The notes under the pieces were generated by a model. It was not told where the DNA came from and did not search any database. It was given only the letters and a program-made list of their open reading frames with translations. Positions 35,153 to 44,732 of a stretch of DNA of 59,301 nt are shown here, piece after piece (within the stretch, counting starts at the first letter, position 1; every line of letters begins with the position of its first letter). The stretch spans positions 1 to 59,301 of the forward strand of contig JAILDK010000012.1 in NCBI GenBank assembly GCA_024689485.1. The letters run 5' to 3'. This stretch comes from Fibrobacter sp. Its GTDB lineage: Bacteria > Fibrobacterota > Fibrobacteria > Fibrobacterales > Fibrobacteraceae. The translations under genes were made by a program, and so were the position numbers.

Positions 35153-36166
35153 ATGGTAAAGTATCTCTTTGTACTCACGAGTAATCCGAAGGATTTCTAT
35201 TGCGAACAGACTCTGGTGGCGATTGCCTCTTTGCGCGATCATAACCCCGGCGCTTTCGTAACCCTTTTGACCGACGACAAAACGGCGGAAACGCTCACCG
35301 GTCCGCGTGCCGCTATCAAGGATGCGGTCGATGAACTGAAGGTGTTGACCTTGGACGAAAAGTTCACGCCGATGCTCCGTTCCCGCTATCTGAAAACGGT
35401 GATGCGCAATGTCGTCGACGGAGATTTTCTTTACATGGATTCGGACATCGCGATCGTGGGCGATCTTTCGATTCCAAAAGAATGGGAAGGCGGCATTTAC
35501 GCCGTTCTCGATTTCCACACGAACCTTTCGAAGGCGATCAATCGCAAGAAGGTTTTGAACAATGCGAAGAGGATGGGCTTTTCGCCGATTCTGAACGACG
35601 AAATCTTTAACGGGGGCGTGATGTTTGCCGCCGATACTCCCGAAGCCCGCAAGTTCTTCGAAACGTGGCACGAACTTTGGCTCTACTGCGTCTCCAAGAA
35701 TTTTCCGTATGACATGGCAAGCCTTGCCGAAACGAACTTCAAGTTCGGTTACATCACTCAGAAGATGCCGGGTGGCTGGAACTGCCAGCTCGCTTACGGT
35801 AACCGCTTTTTGCCGACGGCGAAGGTTTTGCACTTCTTTGGTTCTCGCATCGTGGACACGCGCGGTCACAAGGTTCCGGAAGGCATGAACCTGTTCTTGC
35901 CGAAGATCCTTCGCAAGGACTTTTACACGAATTTAAAGAACATTCCGGTGACGGTGAATGCAGACAAATCCATTCATATTAACGAATACTATGACGATGT
36001 GATTCTGCATGCGAAGGAAGCGTTTGAATACCAGACGAAAAAGGTCGGTGCTGCAGGCGCATACATCATTCGCAGCTATGCATTTGCCAAGTCTCTCGCT
36101 TGGCTGTACAAGAAAATGCCGATCCTTGTGAAGCCTTTGGCTTTGCTCGGAAAGATCCTTGGATAG
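35153..36166 (+). CDS. Glycosyltransferase, GT8-like (GT-A fold)
   Basis: A 337-residue cytoplasmic glycosyltransferase. A DxD metal/nucleotide-sugar site is in FLYMDSDIAIVGDL (about residues 94-107), followed by a NGGVMFA stretch and a conserved histidine region (LHFFGSRIVD), the layout of GT8-like enzymes. A basic, hydrophobic C-terminus (AFAKSLAWLYKKMPILVKPL) may attach to the membrane. It heads the plus-strand glycan operon with a GT-B enzyme (three bases later) and an LtaS-like transferase. Confidence 0.8.
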   Translation: MVKYLFVLTSNPKDFYCEQTLVAIASLRDHNPGAFVTLLTDDKTAETLTGPRAAIKDAVDELKVLTLDEKFTPMLRSRYLKTVMRNVVDGDFLYMDSDIAIVGDLSIPKEWEGGIYAVLDFHTNLSKAINRKKVLNNAKRMGFSPILNDEIFNGGVMFAADTPEARKFFETWHELWLYCVSKNFPYDMASLAETNFKFGYITQKMPGGWNCQLAYGNRFLPTAKVLHFFGSRIVDTRGHKVPEGMNLFLPKILRKDFYTNLKNIPVTVNADKSIHINEYYDDVILHAKEAFEYQTKKVGAAGAYIIRSYAFAKSLAWLYKKMPILVKPLALLGKILG

Positions 36167-36169
36167 CCT

Positions 36170-37321
36170 ATGAATCTGCTTTTTAACTTGGTCGCGGTCC
36201 AGCCGATTCACAGTGCCAAATTTCACGGTGGCGGAAGCTATGGCGAAGTAATCTTTTGGGCGCTTGTCAAACGCGGCGCAAAATTTTCTTGCGCTTACGA
36301 CAGCCAAAAGTATTTGGACCCGAAGATCGTCGAAGCCTGTGAAGAACACGGCATTCCGCTGCACGACATTCAAAAACGTTCGCCGCAGCAGATCATTGAC
36401 GAAAATCAGATCGATACATTTTATACGCCGCTGTATTCGCTCGAAGCCAAGTGGCAGATTCAGGTCAAACGCTTTGTGTTCACTTGGCACGGCGTGCGCG
36501 CTTTGGAACTGCAATACAGCCCGCTCGGCATTTCGTTTGCCAAAAAGTTCGGCCAAAAGATGGAAGCGCTTGTGCGCTACCGTGAAAGCTGGAAAAAGTA
36601 CTTCTATAAGCCGAAGTATGCGGAACTCGCCGCAAGGATTGCGAAGGGCGAAGTCCAGACGATGACTGTGAGCGAACACAGCCGCGCATCGATCAAAGCG
36701 TTTTTCCCGGAACTTTTGGACAAGGAAATCCCTGTATTCTACAGCCCGATGACGGAAGTCGAAGGCAAGGGAAATCTGCCCGCCGGAGTTTTGCCGAAGA
36801 AGTTCTTTTTGCTCACCAGCGGCGCCCGTTGGGAAAAGAACAATTTGCGGGCTGCCAAAGCCTTTGACGATTTGATTTCGATTCAGCCGAATCTGGATAT
36901 GAAGCTTGTGATTACAGGCGCGACGAATCCGAAGGTGTATCTGCAGGCGGTGAAGAACCGCGACCATTTTGTTCTGCTGAATTATGTGGAAACGGAAGAA
37001 CTTGAACTTTTGCACGAGAACGCTTACGCTTTTGTTTTTCCGTCGCTGAACGAAGGCTTTGGCTATCCGCCGATGCAGTCGATGCGCTACGGCGTACCGG
37101 TGACGGCAAGCGGTACCACGTCAATTCCGGAAGTCTGCGGGGATGCGGCGATTTACTTTGACCCGTATTCGGTGAGCGAAATCGAAAATCGCCTGATTCA
37201 GCTGTTGGATCCGTCGATTTACAAGACTTATGCGGAACGCGGTCTTGCGCGGTATGCGGAAGTGCACCGTCGCCAAAATGAAGATTTGGAAAAAGCTGTA
37301 GACTTTATTTTGAACCTATGA
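36170..37321 (+). CDS. Glycosyltransferase, GT-B fold (GT4 family)
   Basis: A 383-residue glycosyltransferase with a glycine-rich N-terminus (FHGGGSYGEVIFWALVKRG) and a C-terminal donor domain, TSGARWEKNNLRAAKAF and the E-x7-E type stretch NEGFGYPPMQSMRYGVPVTA. It is followed by IPEVCGDAAIYFDP, as in GT4 enzymes. It presumably adds a sugar to the lipid-linked glycan. The ATGA overlap with the next gene couples it to the LtaS-like enzyme. Confidence 0.85.
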   Translation: MNLLFNLVAVQPIHSAKFHGGGSYGEVIFWALVKRGAKFSCAYDSQKYLDPKIVEACEEHGIPLHDIQKRSPQQIIDENQIDTFYTPLYSLEAKWQIQVKRFVFTWHGVRALELQYSPLGISFAKKFGQKMEALVRYRESWKKYFYKPKYAELAARIAKGEVQTMTVSEHSRASIKAFFPELLDKEIPVFYSPMTEVEGKGNLPAGVLPKKFFLLTSGARWEKNNLRAAKAFDDLISIQPNLDMKLVITGATNPKVYLQAVKNRDHFVLLNYVETEELELLHENAYAFVFPSLNEGFGYPPMQSMRYGVPVTASGTTSIPEVCGDAAIYFDPYSVSEIENRLIQLLDPSIYKTYAERGLARYAEVHRRQNEDLEKAVDFILNL

Positions 37322-39264
37322 AAAAGATTTTAGAACTGTTGAAGAATCCGTTTGTTCAGATTACGCTGTTTGCCTTTGTGCTGCAAACGTTCTTGTTTGC
37401 TGTCTTTTATGCGCTGCCGGATCCGCTGGGACTTTCCATGACGGAAATGTTCTCGGGGAGAATGCTTTGGCAGTTCACGATGACGTACGGAGCGATTCTT
37501 GCATTGTCGGCGCTGTTTGCTTTTGCCAAGGCTCCGCGTGCGCTTTCGATCTTCTACGTGTTTTACTTCTTTTTTGCGATTGTGGATTATGAAGTTTTTC
37601 GTTTTACGCACCAGAGGCTTTCGTATTCTTACTTGCGCACTTATTTTCACTGGTCGAATGTTTCGGATGCGACGACAACTTCGACTCTTGGCGGAGAACC
37701 GGGAACGGTTTTGTATTTGGGAGCGCTTTTTGCGACGGTTGCTGCGGCGATTTTCTTTTGTGTGTATTGGACGATTCGCCAGTACCGTTTGAAAAAGGCG
37801 GGAAAACCGACCAAGCTTGTTTTTGCAAAGAAGATTCCGGTGACGATGCTCGTTTCGGGCCTTGTGCTTTCGGTAATTCCGCTGATTCTCTTTTTGGCGG
37901 GAACGCGTGGCACGGTGACGGTTCCGTTGATCAACTTCCCAGTGGATATGCGTTTCACACTTGGCAAGCATACGGTCACCGCTCCGATTTTGCATATTGC
38001 GGCGGAAGAATCGTTTGAATTTGTGCGGGACAATTACAAGATTACCGATGAACTCGTAAAAGATTTGGACGCCTTTTTGCCCGCGGACTTTGCAGAAAAA
38101 CGGGTGAGCCTCGAATATCCAGGCTTCCGCAAGGCTTCTTCGGGGGAGTTCAAGGCGACGCATCCGTATAACATCGTCTTCATTTTCGGGGAATCTTTCA
38201 AGGGCCGCATTTTCAATCAGATGCTTGAAGGAGATACGACACTTGCGCCGAATGTTTGGAAGTTGGCAAATGGCGGTGCCATTTGGTTCAAGAATGCGTT
38301 CAGCGGTGGATATCCGACGGTGCGCGGCACCATGGCAACGTACTTGGGATTCCCTTCGCATCCGAATCGTGACTTGCCGAGCTTTTATGCGTCGAATCAT
38401 TTCAAGGGTTTCCCGGAATATTTGACGGATTACACCCGCGCCTATGTGACGATTTCGAATCCGATTTTTGACCATACGCTCCCATTTGTGGAACGCTTTT
38501 ACGGTGATCATTGGCTTGTGGCTCCGGAACCGGAAATCCACGGTTCCATGGATAGCTTGGGGGCAAATCTCGCGATTGAAACGCTTGCCAAGATGCCGAC
38601 CGATAAGAATTGGTTCTTGCTCTTTAACACGATTGCTTCGCACATTCCGTTCCAGAATTATCCGGAATCGTTTGACGCCAAACCGGACGATGCGATGTAC
38701 CGTTACCGTGCCGCGGTGCGTTATACCGATCAGCAGTTGGGACGCTTCTTTGAAGAGCTCTCCAAGCGCCCGGATTATGAAAATACGGTGGTGATTTTGC
38801 TGGGCGATCACGATACGCCTGTGGATTCGGTGGACTACCGTGTTCCGCAGCCACTCGGCGTTTCCGCGTCGCAGATTTTTATGGGCATTTTCTCGACGGA
38901 TACGAACCTCGTGAAAGGCTTGACTGTGCGGGAAGATGTCGCTTCGCAGCATGACATTGGACCGACCGTGATGGATTTGGCGCAGGTGCGAGATGCAAAT
39001 CACTTCTGGGGCTATGATCTTTTGACGGAGCAACGCCCGAAAAATCAGCCTTCGATATTCCTGACGCAGAACGCTTATTACCTCGGATTCCAGGATTCCG
39101 TGATTGTTGGCGGCCTTGAAAATGAGGACGTTTTCGTCGGTAAGAACTATGAATTTGCCCTGTCCACGGCGGATTCGGCGAAGGTTTGGCGTGAACGGGC
39201 AATCGGTGCAAGCAAAGTGCTCCGAACTTTGCTCCGAAATGACAAAATGATGCCGTCCAAGTAG
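37318..39264 (+). CDS. LtaS/MdoB-like membrane phospho-transferase (alkaline phosphatase superfamily)
   Basis: A 648-residue protein: about five transmembrane segments in the first 190 residues, then a large periplasmic sulfatase-fold domain. Catalytic features are VFIFGESFKG (metal ligand Glu), the putative nucleophile Thr334 in GGYPTVRGTMATYLG, and the metal pair in LLGDHDTP. In LtaS, MdoB and EptA-type enzymes this fold moves phosphoglycerol or phosphoethanolamine from phospholipids to glycans or lipids. It is the third gene of the glycan operon, overlapping the GT-B gene by four bases, so it likely decorates the product of that operon. Confidence 0.85.
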   Translation: MKKILELLKNPFVQITLFAFVLQTFLFAVFYALPDPLGLSMTEMFSGRMLWQFTMTYGAILALSALFAFAKAPRALSIFYVFYFFFAIVDYEVFRFTHQRLSYSYLRTYFHWSNVSDATTTSTLGGEPGTVLYLGALFATVAAAIFFCVYWTIRQYRLKKAGKPTKLVFAKKIPVTMLVSGLVLSVIPLILFLAGTRGTVTVPLINFPVDMRFTLGKHTVTAPILHIAAEESFEFVRDNYKITDELVKDLDAFLPADFAEKRVSLEYPGFRKASSGEFKATHPYNIVFIFGESFKGRIFNQMLEGDTTLAPNVWKLANGGAIWFKNAFSGGYPTVRGTMATYLGFPSHPNRDLPSFYASNHFKGFPEYLTDYTRAYVTISNPIFDHTLPFVERFYGDHWLVAPEPEIHGSMDSLGANLAIETLAKMPTDKNWFLLFNTIASHIPFQNYPESFDAKPDDAMYRYRAAVRYTDQQLGRFFEELSKRPDYENTVVILLGDHDTPVDSVDYRVPQPLGVSASQIFMGIFSTDTNLVKGLTVREDVASQHDIGPTVMDLAQVRDANHFWGYDLLTEQRPKNQPSIFLTQNAYYLGFQDSVIVGGLENEDVFVGKNYEFALSTADSAKVWRERAIGASKVLRTLLRNDKMMPSK

Positions 39265-39347
39265 GCTTGTACGAAATGGAGTGGAATCATTTTGCCTTCA
39301 AAGATGTATATTCATTTTTGAGAAAGGATTTTAAGGAGGGCTTGAAA

Positions 39348-40055
39348 ATGTGTTCTCGTTCTTCAAAACATGGTTTCAGCTTGATTGAATTGATGGTCGT
39401 GATTGTGATCGTCGGTATATTGGCCGCGGTGGCTGTGCCAAAATTGTTTGGCATGAGTGAAAAAACGCGTGAAAAAACGGATTTGGCGTTCTTGCATTAT
39501 ATCGCGCATGCGGTAGAACATCAGCTCGCTTTGAATGGCGATAATATGCAGGCGGCGACAAGCGATAGCGCGTCCGCAAGTGATCGGTATTACGGCTGGA
39601 CGACGGTGAGCAGTTGGCTTAAGGATAAATCGGGCATGATCTTATTCCGCGTTGAAAGACGCTCGCAGCCGAAGCAGCCGAATGAAACCACGTACTGGTT
39701 TGGACGTGGAACCGCGTCAGAAACAAGCGCTTATCGGGAAGGCTTCTTTTACGATGTGATGAACGAACTCGGCTGGGCCGATATCTATCGACATTTGTCT
39801 ACCAGCGATAAGTACTACACGTATTCCGGTCCGTTCTTTGAATCCAAGGCTTTGACGCGTAAGCCGAGTGAAGGTGGTGCGGGTTCGAGGGATTTGTACC
39901 ACGTGCGCATTCGCTGGCAAAGCGCAAATCCGAATCGAAACCAGGTGGAAGAAGGGAAGAGCGTGATCGTTTGGCTCGGCAACGGGGACTGGAATGCGCC
40001 TTTGGTGAGTGACAACGGAACGTGCTTCTCGACCGAACCGAAGGCGTGCCAGTAA
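39348..40055 (+). CDS. Type II secretion / type IV pilin-like protein (pseudopilin)
   Basis: A 235-residue prepilin. The leader MCSRSSKHG ends at the prepilin-peptidase site G/FSLIELMVV, with glutamate at position 5 of the mature protein, then a 20-residue hydrophobic helix (IVIVGILAAVAVPKLFGM). The C-terminal domain is hydrophilic with a possible disulphide (C in NGTCFSTEPKAC). ATG 39348 has a near-consensus ribosome binding site (TTAAGGAGGG); in-frame TTG starts upstream are less suitable. No other pilus or secretion genes are in the window, so it is an orphan here. Confidence 0.88.
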   Translation: MCSRSSKHGFSLIELMVVIVIVGILAAVAVPKLFGMSEKTREKTDLAFLHYIAHAVEHQLALNGDNMQAATSDSASASDRYYGWTTVSSWLKDKSGMILFRVERRSQPKQPNETTYWFGRGTASETSAYREGFFYDVMNELGWADIYRHLSTSDKYYTYSGPFFESKALTRKPSEGGAGSRDLYHVRIRWQSANPNRNQVEEGKSVIVWLGNGDWNAPLVSDNGTCFSTEPKACQ

Positions 40056-40096
40056 CCCTCCCTTTGCCCCGCAAATCCGTTACTTTGTCGGTGAAA

Positions 40097-40125
40097 ATTC
40101 CCCTTTCAGGCGTGAAAAGGGGAAT
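40097..40125 (+). terminator. Terminator after the pseudopilin gene
   Basis: Stem of TTCCCCTTTC and GAAAAGGGGAA (one bulge), 6-base loop CAGGCG plus T, followed by an AT-rich run ATTTATATATTTG. It ends the glycan/pseudopilin transcript, and leaves only about 18 bases before the next gene. Confidence 0.6.
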
Positions 40126-40142
40126 ATTTATATATTTGCACC

Positions 40143-42731
40143 ATGGATACTCAAAAGTCGCTCATCGAAAGATTTTCCAATTGGTACATCCCTTTAATTT
40201 GCAAGCACCCGTATAAGGCGCTTGCTTTTTATATTCTGCTCGCTTTACTGCTCGCATTCCCGATCCTCGTGTATCCGGGATTAAAGCTCGATGCAGACCT
40301 CGCTCATTTGTTACCAGAAGAAACGCCGAGCGTAAAGGCGCTGAATGAATCTTACGAAAGATTCGGCAGTACCGACAAGTTCATGATCGCCATCCAGAGC
40401 GAAGATGTAGAACTCGTTGCCGCGTTACAGGATTCTATTGCGGACTATATCCACAAAAACTGGGAAGGCGATTACGTTTCGACTCAGGTGGACAACGAAA
40501 ACCAGTTCTTTAAGGACAACGGTCTTCTGTACCTTCCGCTGCACCATTTGGAATCTTTGCGCGACAACTTGGAAGATGTACAACAGGAAATCGGCCGTAA
40601 AAATGGTCCGCTCGTGGTGGACCTTTTGGGCGATATCGCTCCGGCAGAAAAGAAGGAACGCGTTTGGTTCGATGCGAGCATTCCGCAGGAACTCGGTCTT
40701 CCGGATGAAGCGTTGAGCGCATTTGACACTTTCTTTAAAAAGGACTCTTCCAAGGCAGAAGAAAAAAGTTCGGGCGAATGGAATGCAAAGTCCACGGTCC
40801 CGTCGCACTTGAAGAATCGCCTGATCGGCTCTCCGAATCCGGAAAACTTTGACGGCAAAATTCTTTTTAACGGCGTCGTGAATGCAAAGCTTTTGAAGCC
40901 TTCGACGGATTATGAATTTGTGACGCACATCCTTGCCCGTACCGATACGCTGTTGCAATACTTTAACGGCAAGCAGTATCCGGTGCCGACCCGCTTTACC
41001 GTGGAAGGAACTTATGAAGGTTTGAAGGAAGTGGATGATGTTGCAAACGACAGTATCTTCTCCTTTGCCATCAGCCTGGTTTTGATCTTCTTCTTGACTG
41101 CATTCTTCTTCCGCAGCGTGAAGGGCCCGATACTTGTGACGGCTTCTGTGCTTTACGCTTGCATTCCGACTCTCGCGTTTACGGCGCTTTTCTATGGAAA
41201 GTTCAATCCGTTTACGGTGTTTGTCGCTTCGATCATTTTGGGTATCGGTATTGACTATTCGATCCATATTTTGGGAACAGCGCAAAAGCTTCTCCACAAG
41301 TATGCGACTCTCGAAGAAGTGCTCGAACACGCTCAAAAGAAGATGATCAAGCCGTTCATTTTGGCAAGCTTTACGACGATTGCGGCGTTCCTCACGCTCC
41401 TCGCTTCGAGCTTCCGCGGCTTCTACGAATTCGGCATTGTCGCTTCGACGGGTGTGCTCTTTAGTATGCTCACGTCGGTGCTTGTGCTTCCGGTTTTTGT
41501 GAAGTGCATGGGCGGTATTCCGAAGGCTCCGGATAACAGCTTGCTTCCGAAGTCCTGGAGTGAACAGAAAATTTTCAAGTTCTTCAAGGTGGCGGCGATC
41601 ATCGGTTTTGTGGTCGGCGCGCTTTCTCTGTATTACTGCCAGTATGTGGACTTTGAACACAACCTGCGCAATTTGCGCCGTGTTTCTACGGAAAAGACGC
41701 AGAAGAAGAACAAGATTTCGACCAAGGTGACGACGGCTTCGGGCAAGGCAAAAACTTCGACGCCTGCCGCAGTGATGGGCAGCAAGCCGGAACAGCTCGA
41801 CAAGCTTTACGATACTTTGATGGTGCGCCTGCTCAAGGAAAAGGATCCGATGCTCGGAAGTTTCCTGACGCTCAAGACCTTTGTTCCGCCGAAGGATTCT
41901 CAGGAAGCGCGCCTTGAAATTATTGAAGAAATCCGTGAACTTGCGAACGCCCGCGTCTTTGACCGTGCAACGGGTGAAGATTCGGCAAACATCGCAACGC
42001 TTCGAAAGCTCGCCCAGGTGGAAGAAACCTTTGGCCCGGAAGATATTCCGGCGTGGACCTTGGACATTCTCCGTGAAAAGGACGGTTCTTACGGTAAGAT
42101 TGGCTTTATCTACGGCGACTTCCCGAGCTGGGATGCGCATGCGCTGCACGACTTCCAGAACCGTTATGGACATTGGAATTTCGACGGCGAAAATCTGCGC
42201 ACCTTCTCGTCGCAGTTCATTCTTTCGGACGTGATCGAATCGGTGAAGGCGGACAGCTTTAAGCTTGCCGCAGCGATCATTGTGGTGATCTTTGCCACGC
42301 TTGCGATTTCGTTCCGCAAGCCGAAACTCTTTATTTCGGGCTGTATTTCGTTCGGCTTAGGCTTCTTGATTACGCTCGGAATTCTCGGCTTCTTGACGCA
42401 TGCGATTGAATTCGGCAAGATCAGCATTTATAACGTGATCGTGATTCCGATGACCCTCGGTATCGGTATCGATGCGACGATCCACTTTATTTCCGCTTGG
42501 ATTTCGGATAAGAACTTGACGCTGCGCGGACTTTTGGACAATACAGGCCGCAATGTGATGGCGAGCTCCACGACGACGATTGCGGGCTTTGTGGGCTTCC
42601 TCTTTACGACGCACCGTGGCTTGCAGGGAATTGGTCACTTGGCCTGTGTCGGCCTTGCGGTATTCCTCATCACGAGCGTCGTCTTCAGTATGTTCCTTTG
42701 CGGAAGCCTGCTGAAGAAAGATTCGAAGTAA
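40143..42731 (+). CDS. MMPL/RND family transporter
   Basis: An 862-residue inner-membrane protein with the RND/SSD layout: one N-terminal transmembrane helix, a periplasmic domain (about residues 50-300), a block of helices including GIGIDYSIHILG, a second periplasmic domain (about 510-690) and a second block with GIGIDATIHFIS. The two GID motifs carry the proton-relay aspartates. Members of this family export lipids, hopanoids, fatty acids or glycolipids. The substrate is unknown, but neighbours that modify surface glycans or lipids (LtaS-like enzymes on both sides) point to an envelope lipid. No clear ribosome binding site precedes ATG 40143. Confidence 0.83.
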   Translation: MDTQKSLIERFSNWYIPLICKHPYKALAFYILLALLLAFPILVYPGLKLDADLAHLLPEETPSVKALNESYERFGSTDKFMIAIQSEDVELVAALQDSIADYIHKNWEGDYVSTQVDNENQFFKDNGLLYLPLHHLESLRDNLEDVQQEIGRKNGPLVVDLLGDIAPAEKKERVWFDASIPQELGLPDEALSAFDTFFKKDSSKAEEKSSGEWNAKSTVPSHLKNRLIGSPNPENFDGKILFNGVVNAKLLKPSTDYEFVTHILARTDTLLQYFNGKQYPVPTRFTVEGTYEGLKEVDDVANDSIFSFAISLVLIFFLTAFFFRSVKGPILVTASVLYACIPTLAFTALFYGKFNPFTVFVASIILGIGIDYSIHILGTAQKLLHKYATLEEVLEHAQKKMIKPFILASFTTIAAFLTLLASSFRGFYEFGIVASTGVLFSMLTSVLVLPVFVKCMGGIPKAPDNSLLPKSWSEQKIFKFFKVAAIIGFVVGALSLYYCQYVDFEHNLRNLRRVSTEKTQKKNKISTKVTTASGKAKTSTPAAVMGSKPEQLDKLYDTLMVRLLKEKDPMLGSFLTLKTFVPPKDSQEARLEIIEEIRELANARVFDRATGEDSANIATLRKLAQVEETFGPEDIPAWTLDILREKDGSYGKIGFIYGDFPSWDAHALHDFQNRYGHWNFDGENLRTFSSQFILSDVIESVKADSFKLAAAIIVVIFATLAISFRKPKLFISGCISFGLGFLITLGILGFLTHAIEFGKISIYNVIVIPMTLGIGIDATIHFISAWISDKNLTLRGLLDNTGRNVMASSTTTIAGFVGFLFTTHRGLQGIGHLACVGLAVFLITSVVFSMFLCGSLLKKDSK

Positions 42732-42743
42732 TGTCGGAATCGT

Positions 42744-44732
42744 TTAGAAGCCGGTTTCGAGCGTGTAATCAGAGATTTTGATGAGCGTATCAATCAGAGC
42801 TTCTAAGCGTTTAACCTCGTCTGCTTTTTCTGCGGCGAGGTCTTTCTTTTGATGCGTGTCGCCTTCGGCAAAAAGACCGTCCACGCTTCCTGAATTCAGC
42901 GGGTAACGATCGATTAAGCGGTAACCGTCAAAGCCGATGTCCGCGACCTTGGAATAGGCACCGAGAGAAAGTCCGCTGCCGTAACCGCGCAAAAGGTTAT
43001 GGCCCATGGAAACGCTCGGAACCGCCAAACCGGCGAGTTCAAGAATCGTGACACCCACATCGATCTGCGCTGTGGTGGCGGTATCGATCGCCGGTTCCAA
43101 GCCTTTGCCGTGGATGATAAACGGAATCCAGGTGGCATTCGAATATGCGCTGCCGTTCATCGTGGAAACGTCGTTTTCACCCAGAGGAAATCCGTGGTCT
43201 GCCATGATGATCACATAAGTGTTTTGGTACCATGGTTCGTTTTCAATCGAATGGATGAATCTGGCGAGTTGACGGTCGGTGTAGTGCATCGTCACCTTGA
43301 TGCGTTCCTGCAACGGGCGATTCTTTTCTTCTTCTGTCATGCCGGCGGCAAAGTTGAACGGGTAATGGTTCGAACGGCTCATGACCGTGGCGAGGAAAGG
43401 CTTTTCGCCGGTGGCCAAAGAATCCCGGATAGCGGAGACGGTCTTGTCGAAGAAGCTCGAATCGTCTTCAAAGTTGCGGTCGTAATGCTGTGCGGTGTAC
43501 CATTTTGCCATCCACACGCCGAGATTGTCCCAAGCAGGATCTGCAGCCGAGAAATAATGCGTGGAGTATCCGGAATCCGTGAGGACGGAGGCGAAGCTCG
43601 GCAAATTCACATGGGCAAGGTCAGTCGCTTCGGCGAGCTTTGAATGGTGCGGCATGCCGAGATGCGTGGAAAGAACGCCGCCGGTGGTTGGGAGTCCGCT
43701 CGCGTGCATGCGCACCCAGGCGTGGGAATGTTTGGCAATTGAATCGAGGAACGGTGTCGGGGAAGGTTCGTTCGGATTCATAAATCCGACGTTTAAGCCG
43801 CGGTGCGATTCAAGAAGGAAGAAGATAATATTTGGCTTTTCTGCACGGCGAGCCTTGAGCGCTTCGCTTTCGACGAGAGCTGTTTTCGGGATGCGGTACA
43901 GGGGAAGCTTTTGTCCGAGTTCGGAAGAGTCAAATGCCCACAGCGAATCGCCCTGAACGTTTTGCCACAGCTGTCGGTAAGCGTTGCCGAGAACGGCGAC
44001 GTCGTTTGCGTTCAAATGCTCGGCCTTTTTCGCAGGGAACAGGTCGTTGTAAACGAGAGAAACGACCGGGCGGAGCTTTGTCATGCGGGCGTTACCCGTC
44101 CAAATTACATAGACGAACAGGTGCGAAGCGACGTAGAAAATGAGCATCGCAATCAGCGGTACTTTTAACGAACGATTTCCAAGGCCCTTGCGGATCAAAC
44201 GGTAAAGTCCATAGGTCGCGGGCAAGATCAGCGCAAGCACAAAGAACTGCAAAAACGGCACCGAGAGATCGTTCGCCACGTAATCGTAGAACATCACAAT
44301 GGAAGACGTGTCCTTGTAAGTGTTTGCAAGTCCAAAGGAAAGGTGGCTTCCCAAAAAACGCTGCACTTCGTTGTCGAGGAGCGTTGTCAGCAAAATCGCG
44401 GAATGGAAAACCGTGTATAGCACCGTGCAAATGCGATGCTTGTTATCGGAAAGCTTTTTAGAAAGCTTGGTACGGATCCATTCGAAAAGGGCTGTGAGCA
44501 GAGCAAAAACGACAAGCGCCTTGCCGATCCACAAAAAGTCAAGACAGATGGCATGGAAAATGTACCAGTCCGGTTTACTGACAAACGGAAATCCGTAAGG
44601 GTTATTGCGGAACAAAAGCAGGAATCGCAAAAAGATATGCGAGCCCCAGAACGCAAGAGAAATGAAAACGAGACTTTTCCACGGAGCAAGCTCCGCCATT
44701 TTGCCGATGACGGCTGATACAAACTTTTTCAT
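42744..44732 (-). CDS. Membrane-anchored sulfatase/LtaS-type phosphotransferase
   Basis: A 662-residue protein with about five N-terminal transmembrane segments and a periplasmic alkaline-phosphatase-superfamily domain. Catalytic stretches are IIFFLLESHRGLN (Glu ligand), the nucleophile Thr in ASGLPTTGGVLSTHLG, and the metal-binding IMADHGFPLGEND. It is a paralogue in architecture of the 648-residue enzyme at 37.3-39.3 kb but diverged. Likely roles are transfer of phosphoglycerol or phosphoethanolamine, or hydrolysis of sulfate or phosphate esters. It is convergent with the RND gene, 12 bases apart. Confidence 0.8.
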   Translation of the reverse strand: MKKFVSAVIGKMAELAPWKSLVFISLAFWGSHIFLRFLLLFRNNPYGFPFVSKPDWYIFHAICLDFLWIGKALVVFALLTALFEWIRTKLSKKLSDNKHRICTVLYTVFHSAILLTTLLDNEVQRFLGSHLSFGLANTYKDTSSIVMFYDYVANDLSVPFLQFFVLALILPATYGLYRLIRKGLGNRSLKVPLIAMLIFYVASHLFVYVIWTGNARMTKLRPVVSLVYNDLFPAKKAEHLNANDVAVLGNAYRQLWQNVQGDSLWAFDSSELGQKLPLYRIPKTALVESEALKARRAEKPNIIFFLLESHRGLNVGFMNPNEPSPTPFLDSIAKHSHAWVRMHASGLPTTGGVLSTHLGMPHHSKLAEATDLAHVNLPSFASVLTDSGYSTHYFSAADPAWDNLGVWMAKWYTAQHYDRNFEDDSSFFDKTVSAIRDSLATGEKPFLATVMSRSNHYPFNFAAGMTEEEKNRPLQERIKVTMHYTDRQLARFIHSIENEPWYQNTYVIIMADHGFPLGENDVSTMNGSAYSNATWIPFIIHGKGLEPAIDTATTAQIDVGVTILELAGLAVPSVSMGHNLLRGYGSGLSLGAYSKVADIGFDGYRLIDRYPLNSGSVDGLFAEGDTHQKKDLAAEKADEVKRLEALIDTLIKISDYTLETGF

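Noticed and set aside
37330-39033. A 567-codon minus-strand frame opposite the LtaS-like gene
   Set aside because: Arg/His-rich shadow frame; the plus-strand gene has clear membrane and catalytic motifs.
39267-39347. A 27-residue N-terminal extension of the pseudopilin
   Set aside because: It would place the prepilin leader deep inside the protein; the ribosome binding site sits before ATG 39348.
40425-42173. A 582-codon minus-strand frame opposite the RND transporter
   Set aside because: Shadow of a gene with clear RND motifs; composition implausible for a protein.
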